A stretch of 64,000 nt of DNA, from positions 558,001-622,000 of the forward strand of contig JAUZTG010000048.1 of the NCBI GenBank assembly GCA_030734395.1, given 5' to 3'. This DNA comes from Sarocladium kiliense (lineage: Eukaryota > Ascomycota > Sordariomycetes > Hypocreales > Sarocladiaceae). The position numbers were made by a program, and so were the translations under genes. Below are positions 23,566 to 34,184 of this stretch, piece after piece (position 1 is the first letter of the stretch; each line of letters starts with the position of its first letter). The notes below the pieces were generated by a model. The model saw only the letters and a program-made list of their open reading frames with translations. It was not told where the DNA came from and ran no database searches.

Positions 23566-24940
23566 GCTGGGCGGGTTGTGCGCTTCGTTCGAGGTGATGA
23601 ATTCGTAGTTTTAGCGTGTCGCGATTTGAGGTGTCTCCGTTCGATCGATTGTATGCGGTATGCGATGGTGTGGGACGTGGTTGCGGGAGGAAGAGGGATG
23701 GTGATTGGGAAAACGATGCTACCGAGAGAGCTTGTTGAAGCTTTCGGCTGTGACAGTGATCTCATGGATTGGGAGCCGATGCCGCGCGCTAAACTCGAAG
23801 CGCTTGCCGCGTAGAAGGTAAGCGCTGATAGAAGTTACCCTATACTTGCTTTGATCTCGGCCCATACATGACAACAGCGCCAGCCAATTCCGCGTTGTAA
23901 GTTGTTCATCATGGATTTAAGCTCAGGGACAATTGAGCTATATGTGAAAGTTTCCAATAAGCCTTCGAGATACCTAGGTCTCCATACAGAATCTGGTGTA
24001 TTAGGGACTGCCCAATGACTCCAATGCGCGAACATCGTGAAACCAGCCAATGCTACAACCTCCAGCATAACACTTTTTTGTGATGATAACAATGAATAAA
24101 CTACCAGAAAGCCTTGCTTCATCTTATGAAGGGATATCCATTCAACTCTGACTTATCAATGCTATAAGTAATGATATCTCTGGTAATTCAGCAGCAATTA
24201 AGCTTTCGTTACGCGTTGTGAACTTACAAGAGTTCAAGCCTAGAGGGTCATCGAGAGCTACCATAAGGCTAATACATTCAAGCTTCTGCTCAAGCTGGAG
24301 TGGGCAACATACGTTACAGAGGAAGCTTGTCCGCAGCTTCCGGCAGGGACAGATTCTGTTCATTAGAAGGGAATGCTGCCGCCAAATCTATGGAATCCAA
24401 TCTGCACTAGCGGCGCCTTGTACTTCTGCCCTGTGCATTTGGACGCTTCGCAAACGTCGTATGGTGCGTATTCCGATCTCGAATAAGCTTTGTCGTGCTC
24501 CTTCAGGCTCGGAGACTTTTGTTTCCTACTCCGCATCCACGGGTCTCTATTGTCGGCGAACCTCTGCGGTTCTGGCTGCCCGATCTTCAATGTTCCCCGG
24601 GCCTCGGCGACTTTTCCTCAGCTCGAATGCCCTCACAAGATGGAATCTGTCCGAAACGGTTGCGATTGGACAGGTGTCGATGTGGGGTCTCAATCAGGCA
24701 AGCTGGAGACTCTCGCGTCCGGAAACATTCAAATACGAAGCGAGCACTAGGGCTATCGTGTAAGTGGCATGTAGAGTAGCTTGCCTGCATTTCGATATCA
24801 AAAGAAAAGACATAAAAGCCAACGCCGACGGCTGAAAATATACATTCAAAACAATGCTTAAGCTGTTCACGCTTTCTTTCCATTAAGTCTCTGATATACT
24901 GAATAGCAGTGTCACCAACGTCGTCCCCTCCTAACTTACC
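23566..24940. other. Gene-poor intergenic region
   Basis: 1.4 kb, rather AT-rich in its left half. Overlapping frames on both strands (for example + 24218-24763, - 24363-24590) lack motifs. It could hold decayed coding sequence, but I cannot assign any. Confidence 0.4.
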
Positions 24941-25752
24941 ATGTCCGACCTGCAGCATACACTATGGCTCTGGTTGGAAGGCGTCTTCCTTAGACGCATT
25001 TCCTATTTCCTTCTTCTCAAGGGCCTGATCCCTTCAGTTACCGATATCCTCGCTGGCAAGTCTATTAAGAGCAACCTTAAAATCATCCCGATGTACCGCG
25101 AGTCTGCTCATGGGTGGCGGATCCAGGACCCAGATGACGCTTCCCCAGAGGGGCCACTCATCCCTGCATGAGGATTACCAAACCTGTGACGGGAGCATCA
25201 AGGTTCTTGTACGAGAGCACGTCCATACTGTTGTACCTTGAGGGGCTGTTTCCGGAACCTGCTATGCAACCGAAAGACGTGGTTGAACGAGGAAGGATGC
25301 TCGATATGCTGGGACACATCAACCTGGTGGGTGTCGATACCAACTACAAGCTCCGCAATACCATCCCCGAGCATGGAATGATGATGGGCCTCATGCCTGA
25401 GAACCAGAGCCGAGTCGCCGCCGAGAACGCAGAGGCGCAGGAAAAGAAAGGAGTCATCAAACTACAGGCTTGGGCTAGAGAGTATGGCTGCTTCGAGACT
25501 GGATGGTTAACACCGGGTATGAAGATTCCGGGACTTGTGGATGTGGCCTTGGTCCCTACCTTTCGCTTCGTGGAGCTTGTCTGGGGAATCGATATTTTGC
25601 AGGACGAAGAGCTGAAGCTGTTGGCCGATTGGTATGCCAGATTTACGACGTTGTCGTTCTGGGCAGACTACGAAGAAAGGGACGGCATTTTGCCTTCGCT
25701 GCTTGAGTTTGGCAAAGCCTCAAGAGCGGCCTGGGTGAATCAGCAAACCTAA
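24941..25752 (+). pseudogene. GST-like gene interrupted by a frameshift
   Basis: The first frame (24941-25171) encodes MSDLQHTLWLWLEGVFLRR and DPDDASPEGPLIP, the N-terminal thioredoxin-fold half of a fungal GST-like family. It then meets TGA at 25169-25171. The continuation lies one frame away and runs to 25752: MRITKPVTG, ESTSILLYLEGLFPEP (the Glu-Ser glutathione-binding turn) and a complete helical C-terminal half. The break is near 25160-25170 and fits the loss of a single base. No intron with good splice signals bridges it. Everything else looks intact, so it is either a recent null allele or a sequence error. The substrate is unknown. Confidence 0.75.
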
Positions 25753-26856
25753 GCAATGGCCACAGAGCAAGTCGACTGATGCTGGGGGCTGTCCAGCTGC
25801 CCAAATTGGAATACAGGTCCATACACAGTTCAATGACATCTCTCTTATGTAGGTTTATCAGCATCGCACAAGCTGTGATCATATTGCTGACCGCCCCAAT
25901 AAAGCCTGTTCGTCTATATTCGAAGACCACCGAGAATAGTGAATATATATAGGTATCCACATGACTACGCAGCAGGATGTAGCAAACATTGTGAATCTAT
26001 TGTCCGAAATTGGCGAAACTAGCAAAATATATCGTGAATCCTGGCCATGGGTAGACGTGCCACTACATCCTTATTATGAATCCAAAAACCTGTCACTCCA
26101 CCTTCCCTCAATATCAGAGACGGTTGAGCCCTGTCTCATGAACGTCGAGTTCCGAGCTCCTATCACACGAGCCTTGGCCGAATTCGGTGACCCTTCGGAG
26201 CTGTCATCGATAGGTGTGTCCAGCTTCTGGTGAATTGTCCATTCATTGGTGACTTGCATTCGGACTTTACCCTCAAGAGGTCCTTTGTCCCCAAAAACTG
26301 AAGCATCGACATCTTTCAGGCTTGTAGGTCCAAATCCCCGTAGTTTGTCCGAAGACTGGCGGGAAGTTGAAGGCCATCGTAGAAGGGATCTTGAGGAGGT
26401 GAGTTGAAGGAGCTGGGACACACATGAAGAGCCTCTCTTGCGATTTATACTGTTCTGACTTCATCGGAGCGGCGTATGTCTGAAGGGATACCGCTTTATA
26501 GTTTGCTGTGAGCCAAACGCTGATAGAGGCAAACCTGTGCAAACCGAGGGCAACTCCTGTCAGAGAGCCTGTTGACTGCTTCAATATCGGCGGCTGAGGT
26601 GGTGGACTTCGTTTGTCCACAAATGCCAAGTGCAAACATGCTGATAAAAGCGTGCCATAGAAAACCAGACCGGAACTGGCTATGACAGGTTTACGTCGTA
26701 AGACATGTGTGGCTCACAAAAGCAAGGACTCATCATTCTTCCGAATATGTATTTGTAAGGGGAGTCAATATATACACAGAAGGTCTTTGATCTACAGAAA
26801 ATTGGCTTAAGCTGAAAGGCAATTTCCCCATCATTTAGATTGTGCATGTCCTTAAC
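25753..26856. other. Intergenic
   Basis: 1.1 kb, AT-rich in places (GTGAATATATATAGG near 25939). Short frames at 25961-26233 (+) and 26273-26635 (-) have no recognisable domain. Confidence 0.4.
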
Positions 26857-28204
26857 TTAGATCCTGTGCTTGATAGCCCTACGCTTGCACTTGTCCCGCA
26901 ACTCATAGGTCGAGTCAATCTCACCCCACCTGATGTTGCTGAAAGTGACAGAGGTATCAGGCTGCGTATCACGGATAACAGAGGGGGCACCCTCGCCCTC
27001 CTTGCAAGGGCCAGCGTAGTCGGAGTCGAGCCATTCCATGTGGCCGCCCTCGTCCCACCACACACTGAAAGCGAGGACCATGCCGCGGGACATGGCTTCT
27101 CCCATGCCCTTGGTGGCGCCGAGGTCCATGTAGCGCTCGGCTCCGTGGGCAGCGCAATACGGATCATCCATCCAGTTCATCTCAGTGGAGACACCGTCTT
27201 CGACGACAGGGGGGTTGTCAATCTTCTTGCCGTCTTGGATGTAGAAGCGGCGGTACTCGATCAGGTTGCCCTCCTCATCGGCAGGGAATTGGGTGACAAC
27301 GGTGAATGGGCGAGAAGTGTCGACAAGCATTTCGTAACCGTAGTAATCCTTGTGACCCACAGCGTAAGGGTTGTAGCCGCAGCCGTTCTTGTCGCAGACG
27401 CCGTCAAAGGCGCACTCGTCGCCTTCACACTCGTAGAGAGCGGTTTGGTTGCAGGTGTGTGGAGCAAGATGAGTGGCACGGGCGTTGGCCTCCCAGACGT
27501 CGAGCTCATTACAGCAGGAGCCGTAGCCTTCGAGGTTAGGCTGTGCATGTTCTGTCAGTCATTCGAGTGTTTTTATTCGGATGGTACGAAACACTCACCT
27601 CGCCATTGATGAACGGAGTGGTGAAGCATTGGGCATCACAGTATCCAGTACCATAGTAGGCTCCGGCCTGATTGAGGTCGCTCTTGCCACCATCGGGCAG
27701 CATCTCGGAGAGATATAGGGCACCATTCATACCACAAGGCAGCTTCGAGACATCGACATCGAAGCTGAGCTCGTTGCCAGTAAGCTCCAACATCTCGTAG
27801 GTCTGCTCATCCTCACTGAGTAGGTAGACACGAGGGCTCAAGACGGAGCCATCATCCCTGAGCATGTCGAGGAACAATTCGTCGCCCGTGGTCACGACGC
27901 CGTACTTCGAGAGATCTGGGATACCCTCCATAACACAGTTGGCCTGGCAAGTCTCCTCATCGGGACAAGCAGTCGAGTTTGGTGCACTACCCCAGTTGCC
28001 GCAGTTGTAGCTAGGAGCATCCTTCTGGTAAACAGGATGAGACAGGGAGTCAATTACGATCTTGGTGTCCTGAGACTTGCAGCCACCGGCTTTGGTGCAT
28101 TTCCAAGTAGTGAGGCTGGGGTGGACCTCAGGTGTATCATCAGGGGTCTGTGCAGCGACGAGCCCGAGAAGAGCGGCAGCGACGAAGGTGATTGAAGGAG
28201 CCAT
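26857..28204 (-). CDS. GH7 endo-beta-1,4-glucanase (cellulase)
   Basis: Exons 28204-27599 and 27540-26857 give 429 residues. The signal peptide is MAPSITFVAAALLGLVAAQ. The GH7 catalytic motif in CCNELDVWEANARA supplies nucleophile Glu214, Asp216 and acid/base Glu219. 'YLLSEDEQTYEMLELTG', ELSFDVDVSKLPCGMNGALY and GTGYCDAQC are GH7 blocks, and many paired Cys are kept. The EG-I-like pattern suggests an endoglucanase rather than a cellobiohydrolase; that subdivision is inferred. There is no linker or CBM1 at the C-terminus, which ends KCKRRAIKHRI. It acts outside the cell on cellulose. A longer in-frame Met at 28273 lies upstream of the signal peptide and is not the start. Confidence 0.93.
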
Positions 28205-29418
28205 GATGAGTAAATGTCCGTCAACTGTGAATGCTTGGCGGTGCAAAAGGAGGAGAGCTCGAGAGTAAAGCAAGTAATGGCATCGTGGCTCTTATAAGCT
28301 TAACATAGCGGAGTGATCGAAAGTCGCATGAACAGACATCCCCATGTTCTCCGCCCGCCCTAAATGCTAGAACATGCCGCTGTTTAGGGCAAACAAGCCG
28401 AAACGAAACCACATCCCACGGTTCACGAGCTCCAACCAGGGCATGAGAGGGCGCCAGACCGGTGAGGCGGCCCAGAATCCGTTATGATGATGTGTCCCTC
28501 ATGTCCAGTGCCCCGCTTGACTGTCCGGGATAAATGAGTTGACGAAAAAATAAAAGCGTGAGGCGACTGCGGGGAGGCCAACCCTTGAAGAAATTGGAGT
28601 AATTGGAGAATAGACCGAAGCTAGGCTGTAGGAAGCATGATACAGGCAGCCCGAAAGGGGATGTTCGGAGTTGCATCGTCCTTGATCGTGATGGGCGCCG
28701 ACTTGCCTAATTGGGCCTGATCCGGAGAGGTGTACCGACATCTACTGGAGCAGGTCGCTACAGAGAATGCGAGGAATCTGCCTGATCAAGCAAGGTAGAG
28801 TACACGGCTGCATCTCGGCGTTCCATGTGGGTGTCTTTCCTAAGCGAGGCCAGGCACCAGATCGGACTGATGGTGTTTTGACGGCCATGATTCGACCAAC
28901 GGGCGATCGGCTCCGGCGAACCGCTTCACGCATCCAGGAATCCCTTCGCAAGGATCATCGCTGCAGAAACGGTAGCCGAGTAGAGAAGAAGACAGCAGAG
29001 ATGACGGCGATTGCTCGGCACTCGTTCTCGACAGCATTGCCGAGTGGTTGACAGCATTATGCCAATGCTCTGCTTGACATAAAATTCACCGTGGTTTCCT
29101 CGTGTCCAGAACTTGGTCGTGAATCGAAGAGAAAAAGAGCCGAGCCAAGAGTGCACCCGGCTTGGCTACTTCTGACATGTAAAAGAAGGCAGTCGCAATT
29201 TCCCCAATATTGAGCGAGAGGGTCGTCAATTAATCTAGAAGCATGCAGGCAACTCGCGTTCTGTTGTCAAATGAGGTTGACCTCACCTGGCAGTTGCGGC
29301 AGGCAGGCAATACGATCGCCAGTTAAGCTGCAGCGTGTCGCGACTGACTGATGGTCCATGGCTATGAGGCCACGAAGTGCTAGGCTCAGGTTTTGGAGGA
29401 GGGTCGCATTGATCCTCG
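28205..29418. other. Intergenic, GH7 promoter side
   Basis: 1.2 kb upstream of the cellulase gene and downstream of the F-box gene. Apart from the TATA-like element, nothing is recognised. Confidence 0.4.
28291..28296 (-). promoter_or_regulatory. TATA-like element of the GH7 gene
   Basis: TATAAG on the minus strand, about 87-92 bp upstream of the ATG at 28204. A GCGGGG core near 28568 is a possible CreA-type site, but a single copy is weak evidence. Confidence 0.35.
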
Positions 29419-30013
29419 TTATGCCTCGTTTTGAGCTTGAGCTTCCCCTCTCGAGCTACCAATTAACTCGACGATCCACATCCACGAGCATACAAGCGGC
29501 ACGACGACAAGCGAGAGTAGCCAGGCTTCAATGACCACTTTGCTCTTCAGCTTATGCCTCCAGCGCTGCCAACGGTTCGGCCGGCGGGTGCAAAATACCG
29601 TACCCAAAACGAGGCAGCCGAGGTCAGGTCTAGACTCGCACTCAATGTGCTTCCGCCGTTCGCGAATGAGCTTTCTGCGGGGGCCACGAACGAAGGTTAA
29701 TACTTGACATGAGTAACAGATCGCCAATGCTCGGCTCTTCCCGCGCCTGTCGCCTACAATTTCTGACTTGATGACGGGTAACTTACGACACATTGCCGGA
29801 GCAGAAACCCGAATCGCTCCTCAGGTCACAGCCTGCATCGTGTGGCGGACAGGGTAGCAAGAGTTGGCGACGGTGAACCAACCAGGCAACTTTCAGCTTG
29901 ATGCCGGTGTCCACAAAGCTGTAGAAGTGGCGATTGGTGTGCTTGAATGCCAATGCGTCTGGGTAGGCCAGGTGCTTCGAGATGATGATGTGTAACTCCG
30001 TTGGCAGCGTCAT
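29419..30013 (-). CDS. Small F-box-type protein
   Basis: Exons 30013-29787 and 29674-29419 give 160 residues. The start MTLPTELHIIISKHL followed by PDALAFKHTNRHFY is a compact F-box, the SKP1-binding helix pair of SCF ubiquitin ligases. The intron (GTAAGT...CCGCAG, with an ATTAAC branch) joins FCSGNVS to KLIRERRKHIECESRP, which restores a continuous Cys-containing block seen in small fungal F-box proteins. A hydrophobic stretch (EAWLLSLVVVPLVCSWMW) near the end suggests membrane attachment. An in-frame ATG at 30157 would add 48 residues of no clear character. The substrate-recognition part is too short to name a target. Confidence 0.7.
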
Positions 30014-30841
30014 TAGGCTAACGGGCTGCTTCTGCCGTAATTTCGATAGGCTGCATATGATAACCGGCACTGTGAGCTTGTGACTGGCATATGCTGGTGC
30101 TTTGTCTCCAGTATTCACTGGAGAGATTGGGCGACGTAGTCTTGGGCAGATGTCCATGATGACTGCTTTAGCGGATCTTCGTGTTTAATAATGATCACAA
30201 GTGACTACCGATCAAAGAGTGTCCATGATGGGAAAGCTTTGTAGTCAATTGATGCCTGGGATTCCAAGCTGCCACGGTGGCATTCTCTTCTTGCTCTTAA
30301 CCCGTGCATGGCACTGAGAGGCAATGTCGTGGGCCGTGAGGTCTTGGTGCGAGGTTGTGTAGACTAAGAAAACGACAAGCCCCTGTAGAAAGGACAATGG
30401 CGAGGGTCAGATATGGTTGCCTATAGCGGAATCCCTGTTTAGAGAGAATGATCCTGAAGCTTATAATGCGGCTAGCTTTTCACGTTCGCTGCAAAGATGT
30501 TGAGGTGGCCATTAGATCCTGTAGGCTGCAGCACCAGTGTTGACCCTTGGACATGGCTCGGGGCGATAAACATGAGCCACTTGCAGGTAAGGCGATAAGA
30601 CCGCTTGGACCAATCCACAGAGGCCAAGAAACGACCGCGTGGGGAACACGTTACTATTGCGATCTCGCCTGCTGGCGGCTGCCTGGAAGCGATCACGTGA
30701 GGTCGTGTCACTCGCGTGCTTGCTTCCCCGCGATGATCCGCATCTCTCAGCTCTCTATATGTATCGACCGTGACTCGGCGTGGCAATCCATGATCCGCCA
30801 CGGACCCTTGCGTCGCATAATGATTCATCATTTTCGCAGCC
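30014..30841. other. Divergent intergenic region
   Basis: It separates the F-box gene (-) from EXO5 (+). An ORF on the minus strand at 30472-31020 overlaps the EXO5 first exon and is rejected. Nothing else found. Confidence 0.4.
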
Positions 30842-32476
30842 ATGGCTGCGACCCATTCACATAACGACGATAGTGACAGCGAATTTGGATACGACTTCAC
30901 ACCTGAGGACGAGCAATTGCTTTTGCAGCTGGCTTCACCCCCGGTCTCAACTACAGCGCCAGTGGCAGTGAACCCTGCAATCAGGGCTATCGATACTGTA
31001 CCAGGCCGAACAGAGGTCATTCGGAGTGGCAGTGAAGATGTCTGGGGTCATCATTGTGCCCACGGTCATTTCCCCCCCAGCGATGCGATCGTTTCCGTTT
31101 TACCTCCCGAGGTCGAGTCTCGGTGCATGCCGTCGCCGCTTCCACTCGGCGAAGACATCTCGTATCCCGATCGTAGGTATCTTCACTCTTTCATGTTAAC
31201 GAAAGCTGACTGACTGAAGCGCTTAGTGAGAGAGAACCTTTCGAAAGATCCGGCCGCAGCGTCTCCGGCCGAGAAAGCTGTTGAGACGGAGGGGCAGGGT
31301 GCTGAGGAGGATGCGAGACCGCCGATACAAAGATTTCGTTCCTACCCACGGAAACCATTGACAGTGACCGATCTCACGTCTGGCGCCTGGTGTGAACTTC
31401 AATACTGGTACACCTTAACTCGACTTCCTGGGGGCCGACGGACGCGCACCGCGGCGATGAAGCAAGGCACTAAGGTACATAAGAAGCTCGAAGACGAGGT
31501 GCACACTACCATCCCCGTTGAAGTTACGACGAAGGAAGACGGGTTTGGACTCAAGCTGTGGAATTTTGTGCAAGGCTTAAGAACACTGCGCGACACTGGC
31601 CTGACCCGCGAGCTTGAGGTGTGGGGAACCGTGGATGATCATCTGGTGAACGGGGTCATCGACGAATTGAGCTACAAGAATCCAAACCCTCAGTTCGAGG
31701 GAGAACTCTCGAGCCAAGAGTCACAAGATGACAAACAGTTGCAGTCGATGCTGACGGATTACTTCCCTCCGAAAAGGAAACAAGGCACGGGCAAAAAAGT
31801 CTATCTCGCAGATGTTAAGACTCGCGGGACGTTGACGCCGGTTTCCAAAGCACTCCTCCGTCCTGCAAAGATCCAGCTCCTTCTTTATCACCGATTCCTT
31901 GCAGACATGGCTTCTGGCCAATTGGATTTCTTCAAAGTCTTGCGAAGATATGGTCTCGATGCCGATGCATCTTTTTCCGACACCTTTCTTGCTCAGATCG
32001 CTGGCCTTCACGAGGAGGTCTTTCTTGACGCCCCGCAAAGCCAGGCGGAACAAAGAGAAAACGTTGCACAAGCGGCATCTAAGCTAGAAGAATTATATGA
32101 GTTGCAAGGAGATCTTCTCAAGTATCAGAGCTTGCGGGAGCTCATCAGCCTAGTGCAGGAAGAGTTGATCTTGACCTTTCCAGATGGCGAAGACTCAATA
32201 GGACACATGCTCAACGTCAAGTATGTTTATCGAGGGGACGGGCGAGAGATTGATACCCATGACTTCCCTTACTCAAACGATGCTATGAAGGACTACCTTG
32301 CACATTACATGCAATGGTGGCGTGGAGAGCGCAAAGCAGACGGAGTTCAGATTGAGGAAGCATTCAAGTGCCGGACTTGCGAATTTGTAGCGGACTGTAC
32401 GTGGCGGCAACACATGGATGATGAGCGAGTGAGGACTGCTAGGCGCAGAGTAGCGTCTCGGAAGTCTGTGGTTTGA
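30842..32476 (+). CDS. exo5: Exonuclease V (EXO5/DEM1), Fe-S cluster nuclease
   Basis: Exons 30842-31172 and 31227-32476 give 526 residues (join ISYPD|LRENLSK). The PD-(D/E)XK core is visible: Asp in VNGVIDELSY, then YLADVKTR (Asp-x-Lys) and a Gln/Tyr helix KIQLLLYHRFL. Four Cys for a 4Fe-4S cluster are present: one in GAWCELQYWY (about residue 166) and three in FKCRTCEFVADC near the C-terminus. The acidic N-terminus (NDDSDSEFGYDF) is typical. The enzyme is a single-strand DNA exonuclease for mitochondrial DNA maintenance in yeast and for crosslink repair in the nucleus of other eukaryotes. The presence of all ligands suggests an active enzyme. Confidence 0.93.
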
Positions 32477-32687
32477 GCTTAGGGAGCGACACAGGCGACA
32501 TGCAGCAAACAGGCAGTCATCTTATACGCATTTCATCAAATGTCACGTTCCATATGAAGCCTCAATTGAATCACGTTACTACGGAAATCAGCATGGACTG
32601 AACGTACACAACCACTCGAGTCAGAAAGGACACGCTTTCCTCGTGGATTAGCAAGCACCGATGAAGACGGGGTGGCGTCAAACCTAC

Positions 32688-33737
32688 TCACGTGAACCTG
32701 ATCGTATTCCTCAACACACCGACCTTCTCCATCTCTATCTCTACCACATCTCCATCCTGAAGAAAGACTTTCGGGGTACGGAATGCGCCAACGCCAGCGG
32801 CAGTCCCAGTCATGACGGCAGTGCCGGCGGGTATGGTTGTTCCTAAGGGGCGTGTCAACAATGCAACCGCAAGGTAGACACGACTATGACCACGGAGAGG
32901 CTAAGTCTTACCTTGGCTCATGTGGCTAAGAATACGAGCAGGATTGAAGATCATGTCCGTGGACAATTTTGCGGTTTGCCTGATCTCCCCATTGACCTTC
33001 GTCACAACAGTAAACTGGGACCCGTCACCAAAGGCCTCGGGACTGATGAGAGTTGGCCCGATGGGTGCGAACTTGTCGAAGGCTTTTGCAAAGAAGAACT
33101 GGCCGGCTGAGTACTTTGGAAGCTGGTACATGCGGCAGGAAATGTCGTTTCCGATAGTGTAGCCCAGTATATATTCTTTTGCGTCTGCGACCGAAACGTC
33201 CTTTGCCTCTCTGGACGTGACAAAGACAAGCTCGCCCTGGACACAAGAAGTGAGCTTCACCAACAAGAGTGTGGAAATTACAATCATAAGAAAGGATTCA
33301 TGAGCAGACCTCGTAGTCCAAAAGGCTCTTTGCGCAAAAGTCGTTGACTGGGATGTCTTCTTCGGGGCTGGCAAGAGATGCAGCTGGCTTTGTCCACAGT
33401 GGTGGACAGGATGGAATATCAAGCTACCACACCGTTTCAGCAACCCTGTTCCTCGCAACATTCGTGAAGTCGAAATCTCTACCTTCGCTTCTTTGGCATG
33501 ACTTCGATAGTTCAGCCCCACGCAGTAGATGGGAAGATCATCACGAGGTAGCGGTGGTAAAAGCCGACCAACTGTCAATACTGTGCTCTCTTTTTGAGCC
33601 AAACCATCGATGGTCTTTGAAGCTGGGAGTTGGATGCCTGTAGTTGGCGGGCCGTTCGCGTCAGGGCCTAAGTCGGCGAAATAGACAGCATGGTTCTCTT
33701 CGGCTTCGAAACGAATGAGATGACTGAACGAAGGCAT
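32688..33737 (-). CDS. Fumarylacetoacetate hydrolase (FAH) family protein
   Basis: Exons 33737-33483, 33423-33310, 33236-32912 and 32842-32688 give 282 residues. Conserved FAHD1-type blocks appear in order: YCVGLNYRSHAKEAK, LWTKPAASL, DYEGELVFV (metal-binding Glu pair), GYTIGNDIS, GQFFFAKAFDKFAPIGP and GTTIPAGTAVMTGTAAGVG. The family hydrolyses or decarboxylates acylpyruvates, and related enzymes hydrate 2-oxopent-4-enoate in bacterial meta-cleavage pathways. Beside a ring-cleavage dioxygenase it is probably a lower-pathway step. A GTGAGT at the last codons could start one more intron and change the last few residues. It is divergent from the Zn2Cys6 gene, sharing 447 bp. Confidence 0.9.
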
Positions 33738-34184
33738 GTCGATCAGGAAGAGATGCCAGGATGGCGTCGAATTAGAGCAATCGTGCTACCAAAGACTATG
33801 GGTTGTACGGACAATGCTGGTATTGTATATAACATATCTCGAAGAGCCAAAGCTCCAGGGATAACTATTCTACCAAACCATCAACAGCTTGTCTTAATTT
33901 TCTCCGCTAAAGGCAATGTAAGTTTTGGTCGTCGGAGCTCAAAGCCAGCTTTTTCATGGTTCTCGAGCAGCTAGGCTCGATTGTTCCGCGGAGGATCTTC
34001 ACGGAGGAACTTTCACTAAGTGATTCCGGATCTCCCCTGCGCCCCGCTCCGGGGTGCTAACCCCCAACCTTCGCCCTGCTGGAGATCCTCCGTATTTCTT
34101 CCTTCACAACAATTTACGATCTATTCGTTCCGTGCAACGGCGTGACTTGCTTGCGTACCGGCATATCTCGATCAGAGACTGGCC
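33738..34184. promoter_or_regulatory. Bidirectional promoter, three CGGAGGAWY elements
   Basis: The shared region of the FAH gene and the regulator gene. CGGAGGATC is at 33989-33997 (+) inside TTCCGCGGAG, CGGAGGAAC at 34002-34010 (+), and CGGAGGATC at 34092-34084 (-). They lie about 95-195 bp before the regulator ATG and 250-355 bp before the FAH ATG. Zn2Cys6 factors bind CGG triplets, so autoregulation is a natural inference. A TATA-like TATATAC for the FAH gene is near 33825 (-). Confidence 0.6.

Noticed and set aside
24218..24763. 181-residue plus-strand frame in the gene-poor region
   Set aside because: No domain; equally open antisense frames; cannot be distinguished from chance.
26842..27609. 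Plus-strand frame of 255 residues
   Set aside because: Antisense to exon 2 of the GH7 cellulase; no independent motif.
30472..31020. Minus-strand frame of 182 residues
   Set aside because: Overlaps the first exon of EXO5 in antisense and lacks any motif.
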